From the NCBI GenBank assembly GCA_007115705.1, contig QXEO01000549.1, positions 620,001 to 684,000 of the forward strand: DNA of 64,000 bases. Direction: 5' to 3'. The notes under the pieces were generated by a model, which was not told where the DNA came from, made no database searches, and saw only the letters and a list, made by a program, of their open reading frames with translations. This document shows, one piece after another, positions 1 through 11,481 of the stretch. Each line of letters starts with the position of its first letter. The first letter of the stretch is position 1. Position numbers and translations under genes: made by a program. Source of the stretch: Dactylis glomerata (taxonomy: Eukaryota; Streptophyta; Magnoliopsida; Poales; Poaceae).

Positions 1-12
1 GCTCTGATACCA
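1..12 (-). promoter_or_regulatory. Primer binding site of H (tRNA-iMet type)
   Basis: On the minus strand the bases are TGGTATCAGAGC, the complement of the 3' end of plant initiator Met tRNA, two bases after the LTR end. This fixes the LTR as the 5' LTR and the strand of the element. Confidence 0.93.
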
Positions 13-1286
13 TATGTAGCGTACCTATGCTTTATTTGTGCTAGTCCCGGATCGACTGCTAGCACACACAGTTACAAGATGAAATACCAAGAATACAAAG
101 GTCTTTATTACAACGCTTGATCCACAAATAACTTAGTCTTTTACAACTCAATGAGGCACAAAGCCACAAACTTATTACATCTCGAGAAAATGACTATGTA
201 AATAAACTACAAGTCTTCTTTCTTCATAGCTCCGCAGGCAGACGTGTTGGAGGAAGACTCGCGACCGTAGCGCAGCATTCATCAATCTTCATAGTAGCCA
301 CCTGCAACATGATACGTTGCAGCCACGGAGGGTCAATACTTTGAATGTATTGGCAAAGTGTCACTTTGGTGGACTCAATGGCACCTACACTTATATGCTA
401 TTTGGCCAGATGGAGTTGGTCTTAGCAAAAGCAGGCTTTTTCCTATCTTTGTAAAACTCAAATTTTTCCTTAGCAAAATTTTGTCCAGAAGGACCTTTTC
501 AACCCAAGTTCACCCATCAAGTTTTAACTTACAGAAATTGAGATGAGGAGATTCTTGAACAGCTTCAAAGTCATGTCACTCAGAATTGTCCGTAACCGGG
601 GACACGGCTAAGTACTTAGTTCTAAACACTCTACAGAGGTGGTGCACTTTTCCCACAAGGCTTAGTTAACCCATTATGCCATGAGACTCATTTTTGCCTC
701 AAATGGCCAAGTGAAAACTAAGATGAGGTCTTTCAGAAGCATTCCCTCAGACCAAATGGACGCGCTCCAACCTATCCACATCTACCACCCTCTGTCCGCC
801 TGGCTTGAGTTCTTGCAGCTTAATTGACCAAGACAGAGCCCATATGTCTTGTGGTTGCACTGGAAGCTTCACGACTTGAACGTCTCCAATCTCTTTGCTC
901 CTGGGTGGCCGTCCACAAGTGAGATACACCTGGTGGTTCAGAGGTTCGACGACATGACCCCAGGGAACCACTCAACATAAAACCAAAGCAACCACTTCCA
1001 CCCAGGTGATTCATTAACTTAGTTGTTTTTCTTAGTTTTCCAAAAACTTGTTTTCCAACACTTAGCCAAAATCAAGTGACAACCCTTCCCTCAACAAGAA
1101 TAAAAGCAAAGTCCTATAGCAGCAGCAATTCTACTAGGAGATGCAAAGCTAGCAAGCTAGACAAAAACTTAGGATAAACTAGCAGGTTAGGACAAGAATT
1201 CATAAAAACACCTACACATGCATCTTCTACTAGAAAAACTATAAGTGACAACGCTTCAGTAGGACAAGGGGAACATGGTGACACTT

Positions 1287-1349
1287 GCCTTGATGAGGAG
1301 AAGGGTTGGTGCACTCGTCACACAGACACTCGTTGCACTCAGCACAATC
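1287..1349 (-). other. Cysteine-rich micro-exon in the LTR of H
   Basis: Read on the minus strand after a TATAG acceptor, this stretch encodes the pattern D-C-x-E-C-N-E-C-x-x-D-E-C-T-N followed by S-P-x-Q-G-K. The same pattern, without indels, is at 22231-22293 in the LTR of F. Most differences are silent or conservative. No database family is recognised; it could be an exon of a spliced leader or of the gag start. Confidence 0.5.
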
Positions 1350-3045
1350 TATACATAAAATATAACATTATAAGCACATAACAAACAGAAACAATCATGA
1401 AAGTAAAAGTATGCATGCAAATGTGTTTTAAACACCACAAGGCACTTAGCATATTCTCTGGTTGCTAACTATATGCATGATGACATGATCAAAGTTTTAG
1501 AGTTAATTTATAAAGCTCCAATTATCTTCATCACACAAATAGAACAAATATACAAACTAATGTTACAAAAGTAATATAACAGTTACCAAAAATAATCTGG
1601 CTATGCTACAGTACTAAGGAATATCAGAGGGACCTAAACCAAAAGGATTTACTACAAAATAAATTTTACAACTATTTTTAATAGCCAAAACACATAATTA
1701 AAGCTTGTAGCAATTCCCTATATAAAATAGCTACTATAAAAGTTTTAGATACTGGAAATAGATTCTACACATTTTTCTGAAACCACAGACGCAAAGTTTA
1801 CTAAAATTGGACATGTAGAACTTAAGATATGGATTAAACAAGTTTTAAACTTCTTCTGAAAGTTTAAATCGAAAAACGAAATGGGTTATATTAGGAGCCG
1901 ACACTTGGCACTTTCTGATTCGTCCATACCACTTCGGACGGATCGCTGTTTCGGTGCGTTGGATCTAAGTGAGATCTAATGGATCAGATTCGACCCTAAC
2001 GGTTCGGTAAGTGAATCTATCCTACCCGCTGGATCACGATCGAACGACAGAGGAAGAACCGAGGGGATGCTCACCGGAGGGAGGTCGATGGTGAAGCCCT
2101 GGCGGCACTGGAAACCGTCGGCGAGGTGGTTCCGAAGGTCTTCAATGACGATGGCATACACAACGGTCTTCAGGGAGTTGCGGTGAGCTCGGAAACGTGA
2201 TCAACGACCTTGGTGGTTTCCTGTAACGACGGCGATGAGCGGCTGGGGGGTTAGGCTGAAACCATGTCGTGCAGAGCATGGAGGATCGCGACGAGCAGAG
2301 GCGGATCTAGGAAAAGAGGTTCTTACCAAAGCTTCAGGAATATGAGGCGGAGCTGGTGGCGAGGTTTGCAGGGACGGGGTGCTCTGGTGCCTCGGGGATT
2401 CCTCGCCGGAGCTGGTGTCTAGCGGCGGAAAGATTCAGACGCGGACGGATTCGACATCTTGGTGCTCAAACGAGGGCGCAAACATGTCAGGGAGATGCAC
2501 GTGTCTAAGGGGAGGGAGAAGGTGCACAAGGTAGATCGGAAGGGTCGAGACTTACAGAGAATCGGCGACGCCCTTGTCTGGCTATGGTGGCGCGGCGGCT
2601 TCTGTTTTTTTAGCAGCCTGGCAGCGGTAGTCTAGGGTTTTGGGGAGGGTTGAGAGCGGGCGAAGAGGGGGTTTTATGGGCGAGATAGCTTGGACGAGGG
2701 GCAAGGAAACCGATCTGAAAACAAAGGGGGGTTCGGTGGAGATCTTCCAGGGCTCGGCCGTGTTCATCTCCAACTCCTGGAAGAGATGAGAGGTGGGCCC
2801 CTATTTCAGCGACGGGAGAGGGAGTAAGGGGATACCACTTCGGCGTGAGGGAAAGATGGGCCACGGGCCGCTTTTGGATCCAGGCCGGATTCTGCCCCCG
2901 GGGCCCTTTTCTCCTTTCTTATTTTCTTTTCTTTTTCTTTTCTGTTTTCTTTTAAAAATTGGGTTTTAAACTTCTACAAAACATTCTGATTTGAAACAAG
3001 CCAGTTTTTTGTAATTTGTGAAACTTCTTTTCTGTTATAAGACAT

Positions 3046-4177
3046 TGTTGCCTGTCAAAACCCACCGGCGAGCAGCGACGAGCAACACGAAGAGCCGGGA
3101 GGCTCCCAGAACTGCTGGTGGGCCCTGGTCCCTCGGGCAACGGCCCGCAAAACTCCGGCACACGTCCTGGCTGATGCAAGGGCGTGCCACCTGACCTATA
3201 CCTGATCAGGAAGGTGATGGATTGCTTCGATTAGTTTCCTGCATGGCAGACACGTAAACATTAAATACGAGCCTCGATCGGCTCTCAGGTTTCCCTGTGA
3301 ATCGGCTCATGTAGCCGATTGTCCCATGGATCTGCATTGGATCTACGATAACATGGGGTTTTGCTTTATCAATACAAGTCAAATCGATCTACGACAGTTT
3401 AACGCTTTCACCACATAATTGGAACATCCCACACGTAATTGAGCCTGGTAGATACGAAAGATAACAGAAAACTAACCCTAGAGGAGGCCAAAAAACCAAC
3501 GTAGAGTCAATTCCCGGAACAACTCCTCTCGAATTGGCAAACCATATCCTTACGTACTACTGGATCGTTCAACCCGTTTGTGAGGCCTAACCATGCGGAT
3601 ATCAAACTAATCCTTGGAGAACAAGGAACAACTATGACAGATTGAATCAACTGAATAAAGATCAAGCAAGATGCTGCCCTTACACCCAAAATAGGTGCAA
3701 AGGCAGCGAGATCTCTAGGGGCAGCATGACTAAGCAAACATAACCGAAAGCACCGATGCTAGCCCAAACAGATCTATGATAACAGTATTACTCGCCATCA
3801 ACAAGGCTTCAGTACGAGCAACACCAAATAACACATAAGCAGATGCTGCCTAGATCGCGAGATGCGATCTAGGCAGCACGACGCTTACCTGAAAGAAACC
3901 CTCGAAACAAGGGGTGGCGATGCGCCGAGATTGTGTTTGTCGTGAACGTGGTCGTCCTCCTTTCTCAATAACCCTAGGTACATATTTATAGTCCGGAGAC
4001 TTTCTATCTTTGGAATAAACCTAACAACTCTATCTCTTGTTTAAACCGAAACGTACTCTATCATAATATACAGATACACGGGCAATTAGCCCAAATCCAC
4101 GCGCAAGGCCGATCCAGCCTCCAAGCCCATCTTGATTACGGCCCATCTCCTCATTTGGCCAAAATGTGGCGATAACA
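3046..4177 (-). mobile_element. Solo LTR J in the LTR of H
   Basis: A 1132-bp LTR with minus-strand ends TGTTATCGCC and GACAGGCAACA. It is flanked by a perfect 5-bp duplication, GACAT on the plus strand at 3041-3045 and 4178-4182. There is no internal domain or second LTR, so it arose by LTR-LTR recombination. A promoter-like TATAAATA is read on the minus strand at 3990-3983, with a CCTAGGG leader after it. The ORFs inside are short and not supported. I do not recognise the family. Confidence 0.88.
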
Positions 4178-4317
4178 GACATACAGAGAAGGTTTGGTTC
4201 AAGAACAAAGCAAAACTTTGAAAAGTGTGCAAATGCAAGGTGGAGGAATGCATGAAATGATGCATGATTTCATGTGCAAATTTTATAAATTCTTTTCCCA
4301 AAAATTGGGATGTTACA

Positions 4318-5077
4318 ATTGGCTAGGGTGAAGAAAGTGGAGAAAGCACTTGCTGACGCTAATCAAGGGCGTATCCAGAGGGAGCAAGCCGTAACCGAAC
4401 ACCTTAATAAAATTTTGGCTCTTGCTGGAGGTAAATACCATGCTTTTCCCTTCTTCATTTTTTTGCCCATTCTTATACTTACTGATGTATGCTTTCTTAT
4501 TTTCTGTCTTTGTCCCCTTTGTTCTTTAGAACATACTGGGGTGTCTTTGGCGCCCTTGCAGCCGGATGATGATCCTCTAATGGCCGCGGTTAACTTTCTG
4601 GAGTCAAACTGGATATCTATCTAGGAGATCTTTGAGCTGGCTAGTCGCGTGTTAACGCGGATTTTTGTCGGGTTGTGGCCCAAGCAAAACGCGGACGTGC
4701 CAGCTGCTGATCTGAAGAAGCTTGCAACGGATTTTAACACCCCCGAAGATCCTATCCTTCTAATGAAGAGCTGCTCCGTGAAGCGAGGTGCGGAAGGGGC
4801 CATTGCGCTTACTTATGCGCATGGCGAGGAGGTTAACTGGGAGAAGGTGAGCTCTTCCCGTGGTCGACCTCTTTCGGAGCTGCGGGGTTTCTTCGAGAAG
4901 GCGAAGAAGTACACGCCGGGCATCTTGTCAATTATTTCTCCTTCAGCGGCTTCTTTGACCTCTGCTATGCTAGTTTCTTCAACTCCGGCAACAAGTGGGT
5001 CGATGCCTCCTCCCAACACTGGTGCTACATCTGCTGCGCCTACTTTCGCCGCGGATCCTTATGCTGAGGTGGCGTAG
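4318..5077 (+). pseudogene. Antisense gene of G, first visible part (coiled-coil protein, 5' end cut)
   Basis: Coding on the plus strand, opposite to gag. An exon with heptad-like charged residues (4318-4430) joins by a GT-AG intron (4431-4529, 99 bp) to a second exon that runs to TAG at 5077. One in-frame TAG (4622-4624) breaks it. The second exon has a basic/acidic stretch (RGAEGAIAL, HGEEVNWEKVSS) and a Ser/Thr/Pro/Ala-rich tail. Proteins of this style are found as antisense ORFs of grass Gypsy elements and annotated vaguely as gypsy-type transposon proteins; no function is known to me. The 5' end was removed by the H insertion. Confidence 0.6.
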
Positions 5078-5251
5078 ACTTAGTCTTCCCTTGTAGTCTT
5101 CCTTTCTTTTGGTGTAGTAAACTTTGTTTATATTTTTCCTAAGAACTAGTTAGAGGACTTGTGCTCTTTGTAAATACTCTTCCCTTATGAAATGTCGTGC
5201 TTGATTTAGTTTCTGAGATGTTGTCTTCTTCTTTCTGTTGGCTTCCAGCCT

Positions 5252-6181
5252 ATGCATTCTGGTGGGTTGTCGGGTCATGATCGAGCTTCATCTCCTGTCA
5301 ATATGTTCGACTCCGGAGCTTCGTCGCCTCCTCGTCCTTCTTGTCAATGTGCTGAATATTCGTTAAGGATTTCGGACCTTGAAGGCCGTTTATCCTGGAT
5401 GAAACGCCAGGCAAAGATTGCTTTGGACAAGGTCAGCAAATCTTGCGGCTTTATGAAACAGATATCCATACTTGAGGATAAGGTGTCGGGTCTGATGGCC
5501 AAAATCGTGCATCTTGAAGAATGTGACTCCTTTCTTCTTGGTATCGTCGAGTCCGTATGTGAGATGCTGCGATGTAAGGTTCCTTGCAGCCTTTCTTTTT
5601 TTCCTTTTTTTCCACTATTGTTGGATAATACCTTTTGTTATCTTAGGTACTTGCCTAGACTTTGTTGGTGAGACATGTCAGGTTTCTGAACGAACTGCAG
5701 CTCTCGAGAAAGCATCAGAGGGAGTCGATAGTTTGTGGTCTGATCCCCAGCGCCGTCGTGCCATTGTGCTTCTTCAAGATCGTGCTCAGCACATTGGAGA
5801 AGTAGTTGATGGTTGTCAAAGATCTTTGACGACCATGTATTCTGTCATGCTCCCTCGCAATCCTATGCCTGGAAGCTTTCCGCAGCTACTCGATGTTTTT
5901 AGATCTAGTCAGCGAATTCACCGGCTGATAGAGCTCAACTTGGTGGCTGGAGCCAATTTTGCTCTTGGGTGGACACATAAGTGGCATCCAAGGCTTAATT
6001 ATAGTTCTATGTCACTGAGTTTTCCTCCAGGGGAGCTAGGTTGCAAGTCCATATGGATGCTACCCTTCAACCAGCGAGAAGGATCATAGCTAGGTTGCTT
6101 CGAGAGGATACCGCGTTTTTCCGTGAGCATCATTACTTAAACCCCCTGGGAGTAGACGATTCTGATAACCCAATGTTATAA
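5252..6181 (+). pseudogene. Antisense gene of G, second part (coiled-coil protein)
   Basis: A plus-strand reading frame begins near the ATG at 5252, just after a good acceptor (CTTCCAG). It has a Ser/Pro-rich start and a coiled-coil-like segment with an LEGRLSWMKRQ motif. A GT-AG intron at 5574-5646 (73 bp) keeps the frame; the second exon has further helices and a conserved-looking block (RIHRLIELNLVAGANFALGW). A frame slip between about 6040 and 6083 moves the last part, ending FFREHHYLNPLG and TAA at 6179-6181, into another frame. It may be a further exon group of the 4318-5077 gene or a separate gene. Function unknown. Confidence 0.55.
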
Positions 6182-6484
6182 TGCTCATGTGGTGTATATA
6201 CTTTGTGTATAGAACGCGAGAGTTTCTGTTTTCTAACTTCTTTTGTCAGAATTTTTTATTCTCAGAGCGTTTATATTGTGAGTTTTGGTGCGTTTGCCGC
6301 AATTTTTGTTTGAAGACACGTAAACTCGAATAGGAGGAACTTTGTCTTTATTTATGCTTATAATGTAAGATACATGGGATGTCGCAGGAGATCCGGCCGA
6401 TGACCTGTGTTCTGGATCTAGATGGCATTGCCCTGGAATAGTTCGTGGCTTTTACAGCCTTATTTTTCTACTCTACTTTTTGGC
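6182..6484. other. Convergent 3' ends between the antisense gene and protease of G
   Basis: AT-rich sequence with no reading frame. It separates the stop of the plus-strand gene (6181) from the stop of the minus-strand protease (6485). Transcripts from both strands would end here. Confidence 0.5.
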
Positions 6485-7453
6485 CTACTTTGTCGCCTGC
6501 GTTGTCGAGGTCTTCTCTTCTTCTCCTGTAGGTTTGTCTTGGTCTGAAGGCTGTACCCACAGTTTTTTCACCTCTGGCTCTACTGGGTGCCTTTCAAGTT
6601 GTTGTGCGGCTCCTGTAGTCGTGCTTTTTGCCTTGTCTTTGGGTTCTCCGTAGTTTGCCATCATGCCGAAGTTTTGCGCCATCTTGTGAAATTCCTTGTC
6701 ATATAAATCTGAGAGTTTGAAACTTCCTTTTACTGTGATGATTCTGTTGGGCCCTGGCATTTTGAGTACCAGGTACGTATAGTGAGGTACTGCCATGAAT
6801 CGCGAAAACACGGGTCGCCCGAGGATCGCGTGATATTGTGATGGCCAATCCATGACTTTGAAGTCGAGCTTCTCTCTTCTGTAGTTTTGTCGATTCCCAA
6901 AGAAAATGTTGAGTGCTATTCGACCAAGTGGATAGTTAACACTCCCTGGGATGATTCCGTGAAAGGAACAGTAAGTTGGTTTCAGGAACTCCAATGAAAT
7001 GTGCATTGCTTGTAGGGTTTTTGCATATATGAGATTTATGCCGCTTCCTGCATCCATGAATACTCTGTCGACATCGTATGTCCCAATTTGGGCTTTGAGT
7101 ACCAAAGGTGCGTTTCCTGGCCGAGCTGCTGTTATGGGGTGATCATCTCTGCTGAATTCTATGGGTTGCTCTGACCAATGTAGATATTCCGTTGTTGCTG
7201 GAGGTGAGGTTATTGCTAGGTTAACTTGGCGAGTTATGCTTTTTTCCTCTTTGTTCGACTTTGGCACTGGCTGTATCATCTCTGTGATGTGCCCCTTAGA
7301 TGGAACATATCCTCTGTCATTGTCATGTCCCTGGTTTTGCTGGTCCTGTCCTTGAGGAACTCCATTGTTTCCTTGTTGACTTGCAGGCGCGTTGTTCGTG
7401 TTTCCTTCGCATCCTTGCCTCTTTGGTTCGGCTTGTTTGTTAAGTGCTGCCTC
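6485..7453 (-). pseudogene. Retroviral-type aspartic protease region of G
   Basis: A minus-strand frame continues from gag, after an in-frame TAG at 7456-7454. A Gln/Asn-rich linker leads to a protease-like domain with the active-site sequence M-D-A-G-S-G (catalytic Asp codon at 7054-7052), where the related elements have D-G-G-S-S or D-N-G-S-S. Downstream blocks FHGIIPG, YHAILGRP, FSRFMAVPHY and LKMPGP align with the same blocks in D and E. The frame ends K-TAG at 6485. In D and E the RT begins after this point; in G it is absent. Confidence 0.75.
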
Positions 7454-8335
7454 CTAGAGTTTCAAGAATGTCGTGCAGTCTTTCATCGCATGTCTGGATA
7501 CTTGTTTTCCATCAACGAATGAGGAGTGTATGTGGCATGGCCCGTTTAGCATATCCTCTGGTGATGGGTTATACTCTCTGGGTTCCTTTGTCTGAAACTT
7601 TTTGTAGTCTTCTTTTCCGTAGCTATGATATCCCAAGCTTCTATGGTTGTTTCCTTGGTAGCTATTATCCTTGTACCCTGCGGCTACTTGGTTGTGAGAG
7701 CCGTAGTTATCGTAATTGCGGGATCTCCTCCTTTGGCCTCCATATCTGTTTCCTCTATCATCCTCTGACGATCGTGTTCGTTTGTTGTTGCACGCATCTT
7801 CTCCATCTGCAAATCTGTTTGCTATATCCATTAAATCTGATACTATTTTTAGCTTGATTCTGTCCATCTCTTCGACTAGGTCTCCTCGCCTTAACCCGAG
7901 TGTGAATGCATCTATTGCTCTTTCGTCTGAGACTTCGACTGCTAAATTTTTGATGATGCTCCATCTTTGGATATACGCCCTTAATGTCTCATTGCGTTGC
8001 TGTACGCAGGCTTTGACTTCTTCTATGGACGCTGGCCGCTTATATGTCGACTTGAAGTTGCTCATAAATTGCTTTGTGAGCTCCTCCCAACTTCCAATTG
8101 TTTCTTTTTCTAATTTGCTCAACCATGACCTTGCCGCGCCGGTGAGGTGTAATTGCAAACTTTGCATAGCTGTTTCCTTGGTTCCTCCCAATATTTTTAC
8201 TGCTTGCAAATAATCCGAGAGCCATGACTATGGCTCCTGGGATCCATCGCATTTTTGCTGATCATGGGGTAGTTTGAAATCCTTGGGTACTGGCGTGGTG
8301 CGAACTCTGTGAGTAAAGCATGATGCCCCCATCTC
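7454..8335 (-). pseudogene. Gag capsid/nucleocapsid region of G
   Basis: Minus-strand retrotransposon gag domain (Pfam Retrotrans_gag type): the blocks LTGAARSWLSKL, SWEELTKQFMSNF, STYKRP and LRAYIQRW are diagnostic. It is followed by an Arg/Asn/Tyr-rich basic segment and a noncanonical knuckle C-x2-H-x11-H-x4-C near the end. An in-frame TAG at 8230-8228 breaks the N-terminal part (before SWLSDY) and another TAG at 7456-7454 separates gag from the protease in the same frame. Both sit where related elements have Gln. Confidence 0.78.
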
Positions 8336-8440
8336 TTTTTCGTTGTCTTCGTAGTCGTATGCTTTGTTTGGAGTCCTAGATCTTTGGGTTCCTCCATAAT
8401 TCGGGCTTTTGTGTCACCTTGGTGATGGTGTTCTAGATCG

Positions 8441-9408
8441 TCAACTACCGCTTCTGTGTCGAGGACTATTGTGACGGTGTGGTGATCTTGGTTTATGGGC
8501 TCCTTTGTTGCGATATGCCTCCTCTTCTTTTGCTGATAATTTGTTGCCTACCATCTTCAATCCTTGTAGCGCTGCTCGATGCATATGTTCCCTTGGGTCT
8601 CCCGGATTTGGTCGTGTTGTGTGCAGGTACGCTTGAGCTGCCACTAGTGCTGCTTCGGGTGTTTTTGGTATAATGTTCCCTTGCTCGTCGACCGATAAGA
8701 AAGACGAGTCGAGGTTTTTGGAGAGGCTTTGCCTTTCTGAGTACTCGAGGTTTTCGAACCTTGATCCATGTCGACAATGCCTTTTGCTGTTTGTGTATGA
8801 TGCGTCGCTACATGCTTTGCGTGCAGCATCGCTTGCTGCAATGTCTGAGTCTTTTCTCTTCTGTATTTCAATCCTCTCCTTTGCTAGTTGCTTTGATTGC
8901 TGTTTTAAGGTGTAGTGGTACCCCAAAAGCATATTCTGCTGATTTGTCTGAAGTTCTAATCCTGAAGCTCTAATCCTCTCTTCCAGGTGTCTGCTGATTT
9001 GTCTGAAGTATTGTCGTGGCAGATCATGAGATCTTCAAGTTGAACTTCTAAGTCGAGATTCTCCATGGTTTCATCACCTCCTGCGATTTTTCCTTCTTCT
9101 GCTTCTGCGAAGCTGACCGGCGAGTTTACCTCGCTGGAAGAGCCTTCTGATGATTCTGACATTACTATTGTCTTGGACTCGCTTGCCGACGGACCCAGTT
9201 TTGCTAGATCTAAAAGGCGAATCGAACCTAGTGATCCGACGCGAAAGTTTAGACTTCCGATCATCAAATCCATATCTTGATCCATGCTCTCGAATACTTG
9301 TGTGAAACTTGACTGGTGAGGTTGAAAATCAACGGTTCCGAAGGGTATCTGGATTTCGTCGACTTCCGGACTGCTGTTGGCCAAAGGCGAAAAAGCCGCT
9401 GAATTCAT
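8441..9408 (-). pseudogene. Gag N-terminal region of G
   Basis: Two overlapping minus-strand frames (9408-8956 and 8932-8441) together give an acidic Ser/Glu-rich N-terminal part and then a basic helical part (KQLAKERIEIQKRK; APEAALVAAQAYLH-like). They lie between the primer site and the capsid domain, where D and E also have a long low-conservation N-terminal gag region. A frame slip near 8940 and a TGA at 8443-8441 break it. The start is taken as the ATG at 9408, the first after the primer site. Confidence 0.55.
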
Positions 9409-9426
9409 GATTCCAACGCCCAGAGT

Positions 9427-9444
9427 CCCCAGGGTCGGCACCAA
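9427..9444 (-). promoter_or_regulatory. Primer binding site of G
   Basis: Immediately after the LTR end (minus strand, one A spacer) lies TTGGTGCCGACCCTGGGG, in the position and style of an LTR-retrotransposon primer site. I do not assign the tRNA. Confidence 0.7.
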
Positions 9445-9445
9445 T

Positions 9446-9779
9446 TGACGAGGGTTAACTCGACAAATGTCCTAGATGAAGGACTTAGGATCGGGGAAGT
9501 AGGGCGTCAGATGAACTCGAAGGTAAGATCAGTCGAATAAGGTGTGTATCGAAAGTAAATGTGGGGTGAACTTTGGCTTACTCTCAATCTGTCCCTCATC
9601 GTCCTCTCCTGGCCCCTATATATAGATGGCCAGGTCTCAAGGATCGGGAGGGATCCGATACAGATTACAATATCGACATACGACATGAACTCGTATTTCG
9701 ACTAGCATTACAATTGGGCCTAGCTTAATGGGCCTCAGGGGTACTCAACTAACGGGCTCTATTATCTATACCCTTGTCA
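9446..9779 (-). repeat. 5' LTR of G
   Basis: A 334-bp LTR with minus-strand ends TGACAAGG and CCTCGTCA. A TATATATA box lies at 9617-9624 in a short GGCCCC/GGCC-flanked context. A second copy of exactly 334 bp occurs as solo LTR K at 56154-56487, which confirms both ends. Confidence 0.9.
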
Positions 9780-10560
9780 AATAGTGATTACCCCCTCCCT
9801 TCATATCAAGGTCCTAGTCCAGATAGTGAGCCAAGGACTATCTCATCTTCTGAAGTGCCAGACAGAGCCAAGACACCTGAAGCCAAGGCACATAGACTCA
9901 CATCGGGCCCACTCTCATCCTATCGTGGCCCTACAAGGGCGCCTGAGACTATCATCATTCGCAGAGGTGTGAATCTGTCTAACATGGGTCTGATGATCTT
10001 TTAATACATTCTTATGGAGATAAAGATCACTAAGTAGTGTATTGCTTCCTAGGTCCCAAGATAACTGGTGACTTGGAATTCGACAAGCACTATGTGTTTG
10101 CAAGCAATATTGATCTCACTGGTCACCATATTTCCGATCTCAATGCAATGGTTGCTTAACTGTGGCCAACAGTTCCATACTATATCTGTGAGATGAAGAA
10201 GTCACATGTCCTCCATGGGAAGGCAAAAATGGTAATCTGCTTGACTCTTTTAATCTTCTTATGCACACTAATCTGTATTAAAAAACTGACTGTATTCTTG
10301 TACTCCAGTACTTTTCAACTAAGTACAATGCCCACCTCGCCCGCTATCTTCCATTCACCATTCCAACATATTGAGGTGAGCAAGATAGTTTCTATAATGT
10401 CCGCTTCACCCATCAGGGCAACGGTGTTGCCCAGATGACATCAAACTGGCCTAAGTTTCTCCAAAAAGCGTCAATAGAAGAAGGTAATGTGTGCATCTTC
10501 ACCTTATTGAATGTGGGGCAGGAGGCTATCTCTATTCATGTTGCAATCATGAATCCTTGA
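9780..10560 (+). pseudogene. B3-domain (REM-like) transcription factor gene, broken
   Basis: Host-gene remnant. A Ser/Pro-rich exon (9785 to about 9967) likely joins, through a short GT-AG intron ending at 10052, to an exon coding FDKHYVFASNIDLT, then WPTVPYYICEMKKSHVLHGK, the start of a plant B3 DNA-binding domain. A 77-bp GT-AG intron (10232-10308) follows. The last exon continues the B3 fold (STKYNAHLARYLPF, NWPKFLQKASIEEGNVCIF, ISIHVAIMNP) to TGA at 10558-10560. In-frame TAA (10157-10159) and TGA (10372-10374) destroy it. The 5' part is missing because G inserted in the first visible exon. REM-type B3 proteins are nuclear DNA-binding factors; the exact member is not identified. Confidence 0.75.
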
Positions 10561-10991
10561 AGTTGTTTGGATCATGGGGCAATAGGACATGTCGTAATTA
10601 TTTCTGTTGCTCTAAAAAAGTTTCTTATTATGATGGAGTGCCTTCACTTATACATGATTATGTGAATTGAATAGTTTATATTAACTGATTGCAACGTATT
10701 GTGCTCCCTGTGATACTCTGATTGTCAACATGTCTATAAATTAAGCATAGTTGTATTCAAACACAAACAAAATTATCTGGTCTAGCGGCTAGATGGACTT
10801 GAAAGATGGCATCCAAAATCTAGATAAGAGAATGCACAGCGCAATAGCATATAAAATAACATGTCATACAAGTTTTACAACTCAAGCCTTAATATATAGC
10901 ATAAACCAGCCGATCAGAACTAGTACTAAAGCCTTAATATCTGGCATACAAGTTGAGTTTGTGCAAATTCATACACCCCAAGATTAGTAGT
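10561..10991. other. 3' flank of the B3 pseudogene
   Basis: AT-rich sequence between the B3 stop codon and element A, presumably 3' UTR and downstream DNA. A short imperfect direct repeat around AGCCTTAATAT occurs near 10890 and 10931. No gene is seen. The last five bases GTAGT (10987-10991) are the target duplication of A. Confidence 0.5.
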
Positions 10992-11481
10992 TGATACGTC
11001 TCAAACGTATCTATAATTTTTGATGCTCCATGCTTGTTTTACACCAATTGCTTCATGTTTCGATTACACTTCGTGGCGTTTTTATGCATTTTCCGGAACT
11101 AACCTATTAACAAGATGCCACAGTGCCAGTTCCTGTTTTCTGTTGTTTTTGTGTTTCAGAAAAGTTACACAAGAAATATTCTTGGAATTGGACGAAACAA
11201 AACCCAAACCTCCTATTTTTCCCGAACGCGAGACGAAGTCCGAAGGAGAGTCGGAGGGGGCCAGGGACCAACCACACCAGGAGGTGGTGTGCCCCCCCTT
11301 GGCCACGCCTGGGGGTGGTATGGGGCCCCTGGCCACCCTCTGACATCGCCCCTTCGCCTATAAGAAGCCTCCGACGAGAAAACCCTAAATTAATCGGTGT
11401 TTCTCCCAGTAAAGTTCTACAGCACCGCCGTCGTCAAAGACCAATTTCGGGGGACAGAACTCTCTATTCTGACACCCTGCC
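10992..11481 (+). repeat. 5' LTR of A, left piece
   Basis: The first 490 bp of the 5' LTR, broken by B. It continues at 54207. It holds the promoter: CTATAAG at 11358-11364, present identically at 61420-61426 in the 3' LTR. The last five bases CTGCC (11477-11481) are duplicated at 54202-54206 by the B insertion. Confidence 0.92.

Larger units (their letters stand above)
1..4317 (-). mobile_element. Element H: LTR retrotransposon cut by the window edge
   Basis: On the minus strand this is the 5' end of an LTR retrotransposon. Its LTR runs from 4317 down to 15, begins TGTAACATCCC and ends GTACGCTACA, and is followed directly by a primer binding site, so the internal domain and 3' LTR lie left of the window. 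The element is inserted in element G; the five bases outside its outer end (ATTGG, 4318-4322) should recur beyond the missing 3' LTR. The LTR ends match those of solo LTR F (19191-23335), so H and F are one family. No protein-coding internal part is visible here, so I do not assign Gypsy or Copia. Confidence 0.88.
15..4317 (-). repeat. 5' LTR of H, with solo LTR J inside
   Basis: TG...CA ends (TGTAACATCC to CGCTACA) bound this 4.3 kb LTR; without J and one target-site copy it is about 3.17 kb. The last 1.35 kb in element direction (plus 15-1350) is clearly the inverted counterpart of 22200-23335 in F, including the terminal stretch around the primer site. The middle is GC-rich (about 2000-2900) and holds a possible TATA-like CCATAAAACC on the minus strand near 2670. 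The short reading frames here do not look like real genes. Confidence 0.85.
4318..9779 (-). mobile_element. Element G: non-autonomous Gypsy element (gag-protease plus antisense gene)
   Basis: G reads on the minus strand: 5' LTR 9779-9446, primer site, gag, protease, then a convergent plus-strand gene. Its 3' part and 3' LTR lie beyond the H insertion and outside the window. No reverse transcriptase, RNase H or integrase is present between the protease (6485) and the antisense gene, so G must depend on enzymes from elsewhere. The gag, CxxH...H...C knuckle and protease resemble those of D and E, suggesting a Tat-lineage derivative. It is inserted in a B3 gene exon, with ATAGT (9780-9784) as the expected duplication. 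Confidence 0.85.
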
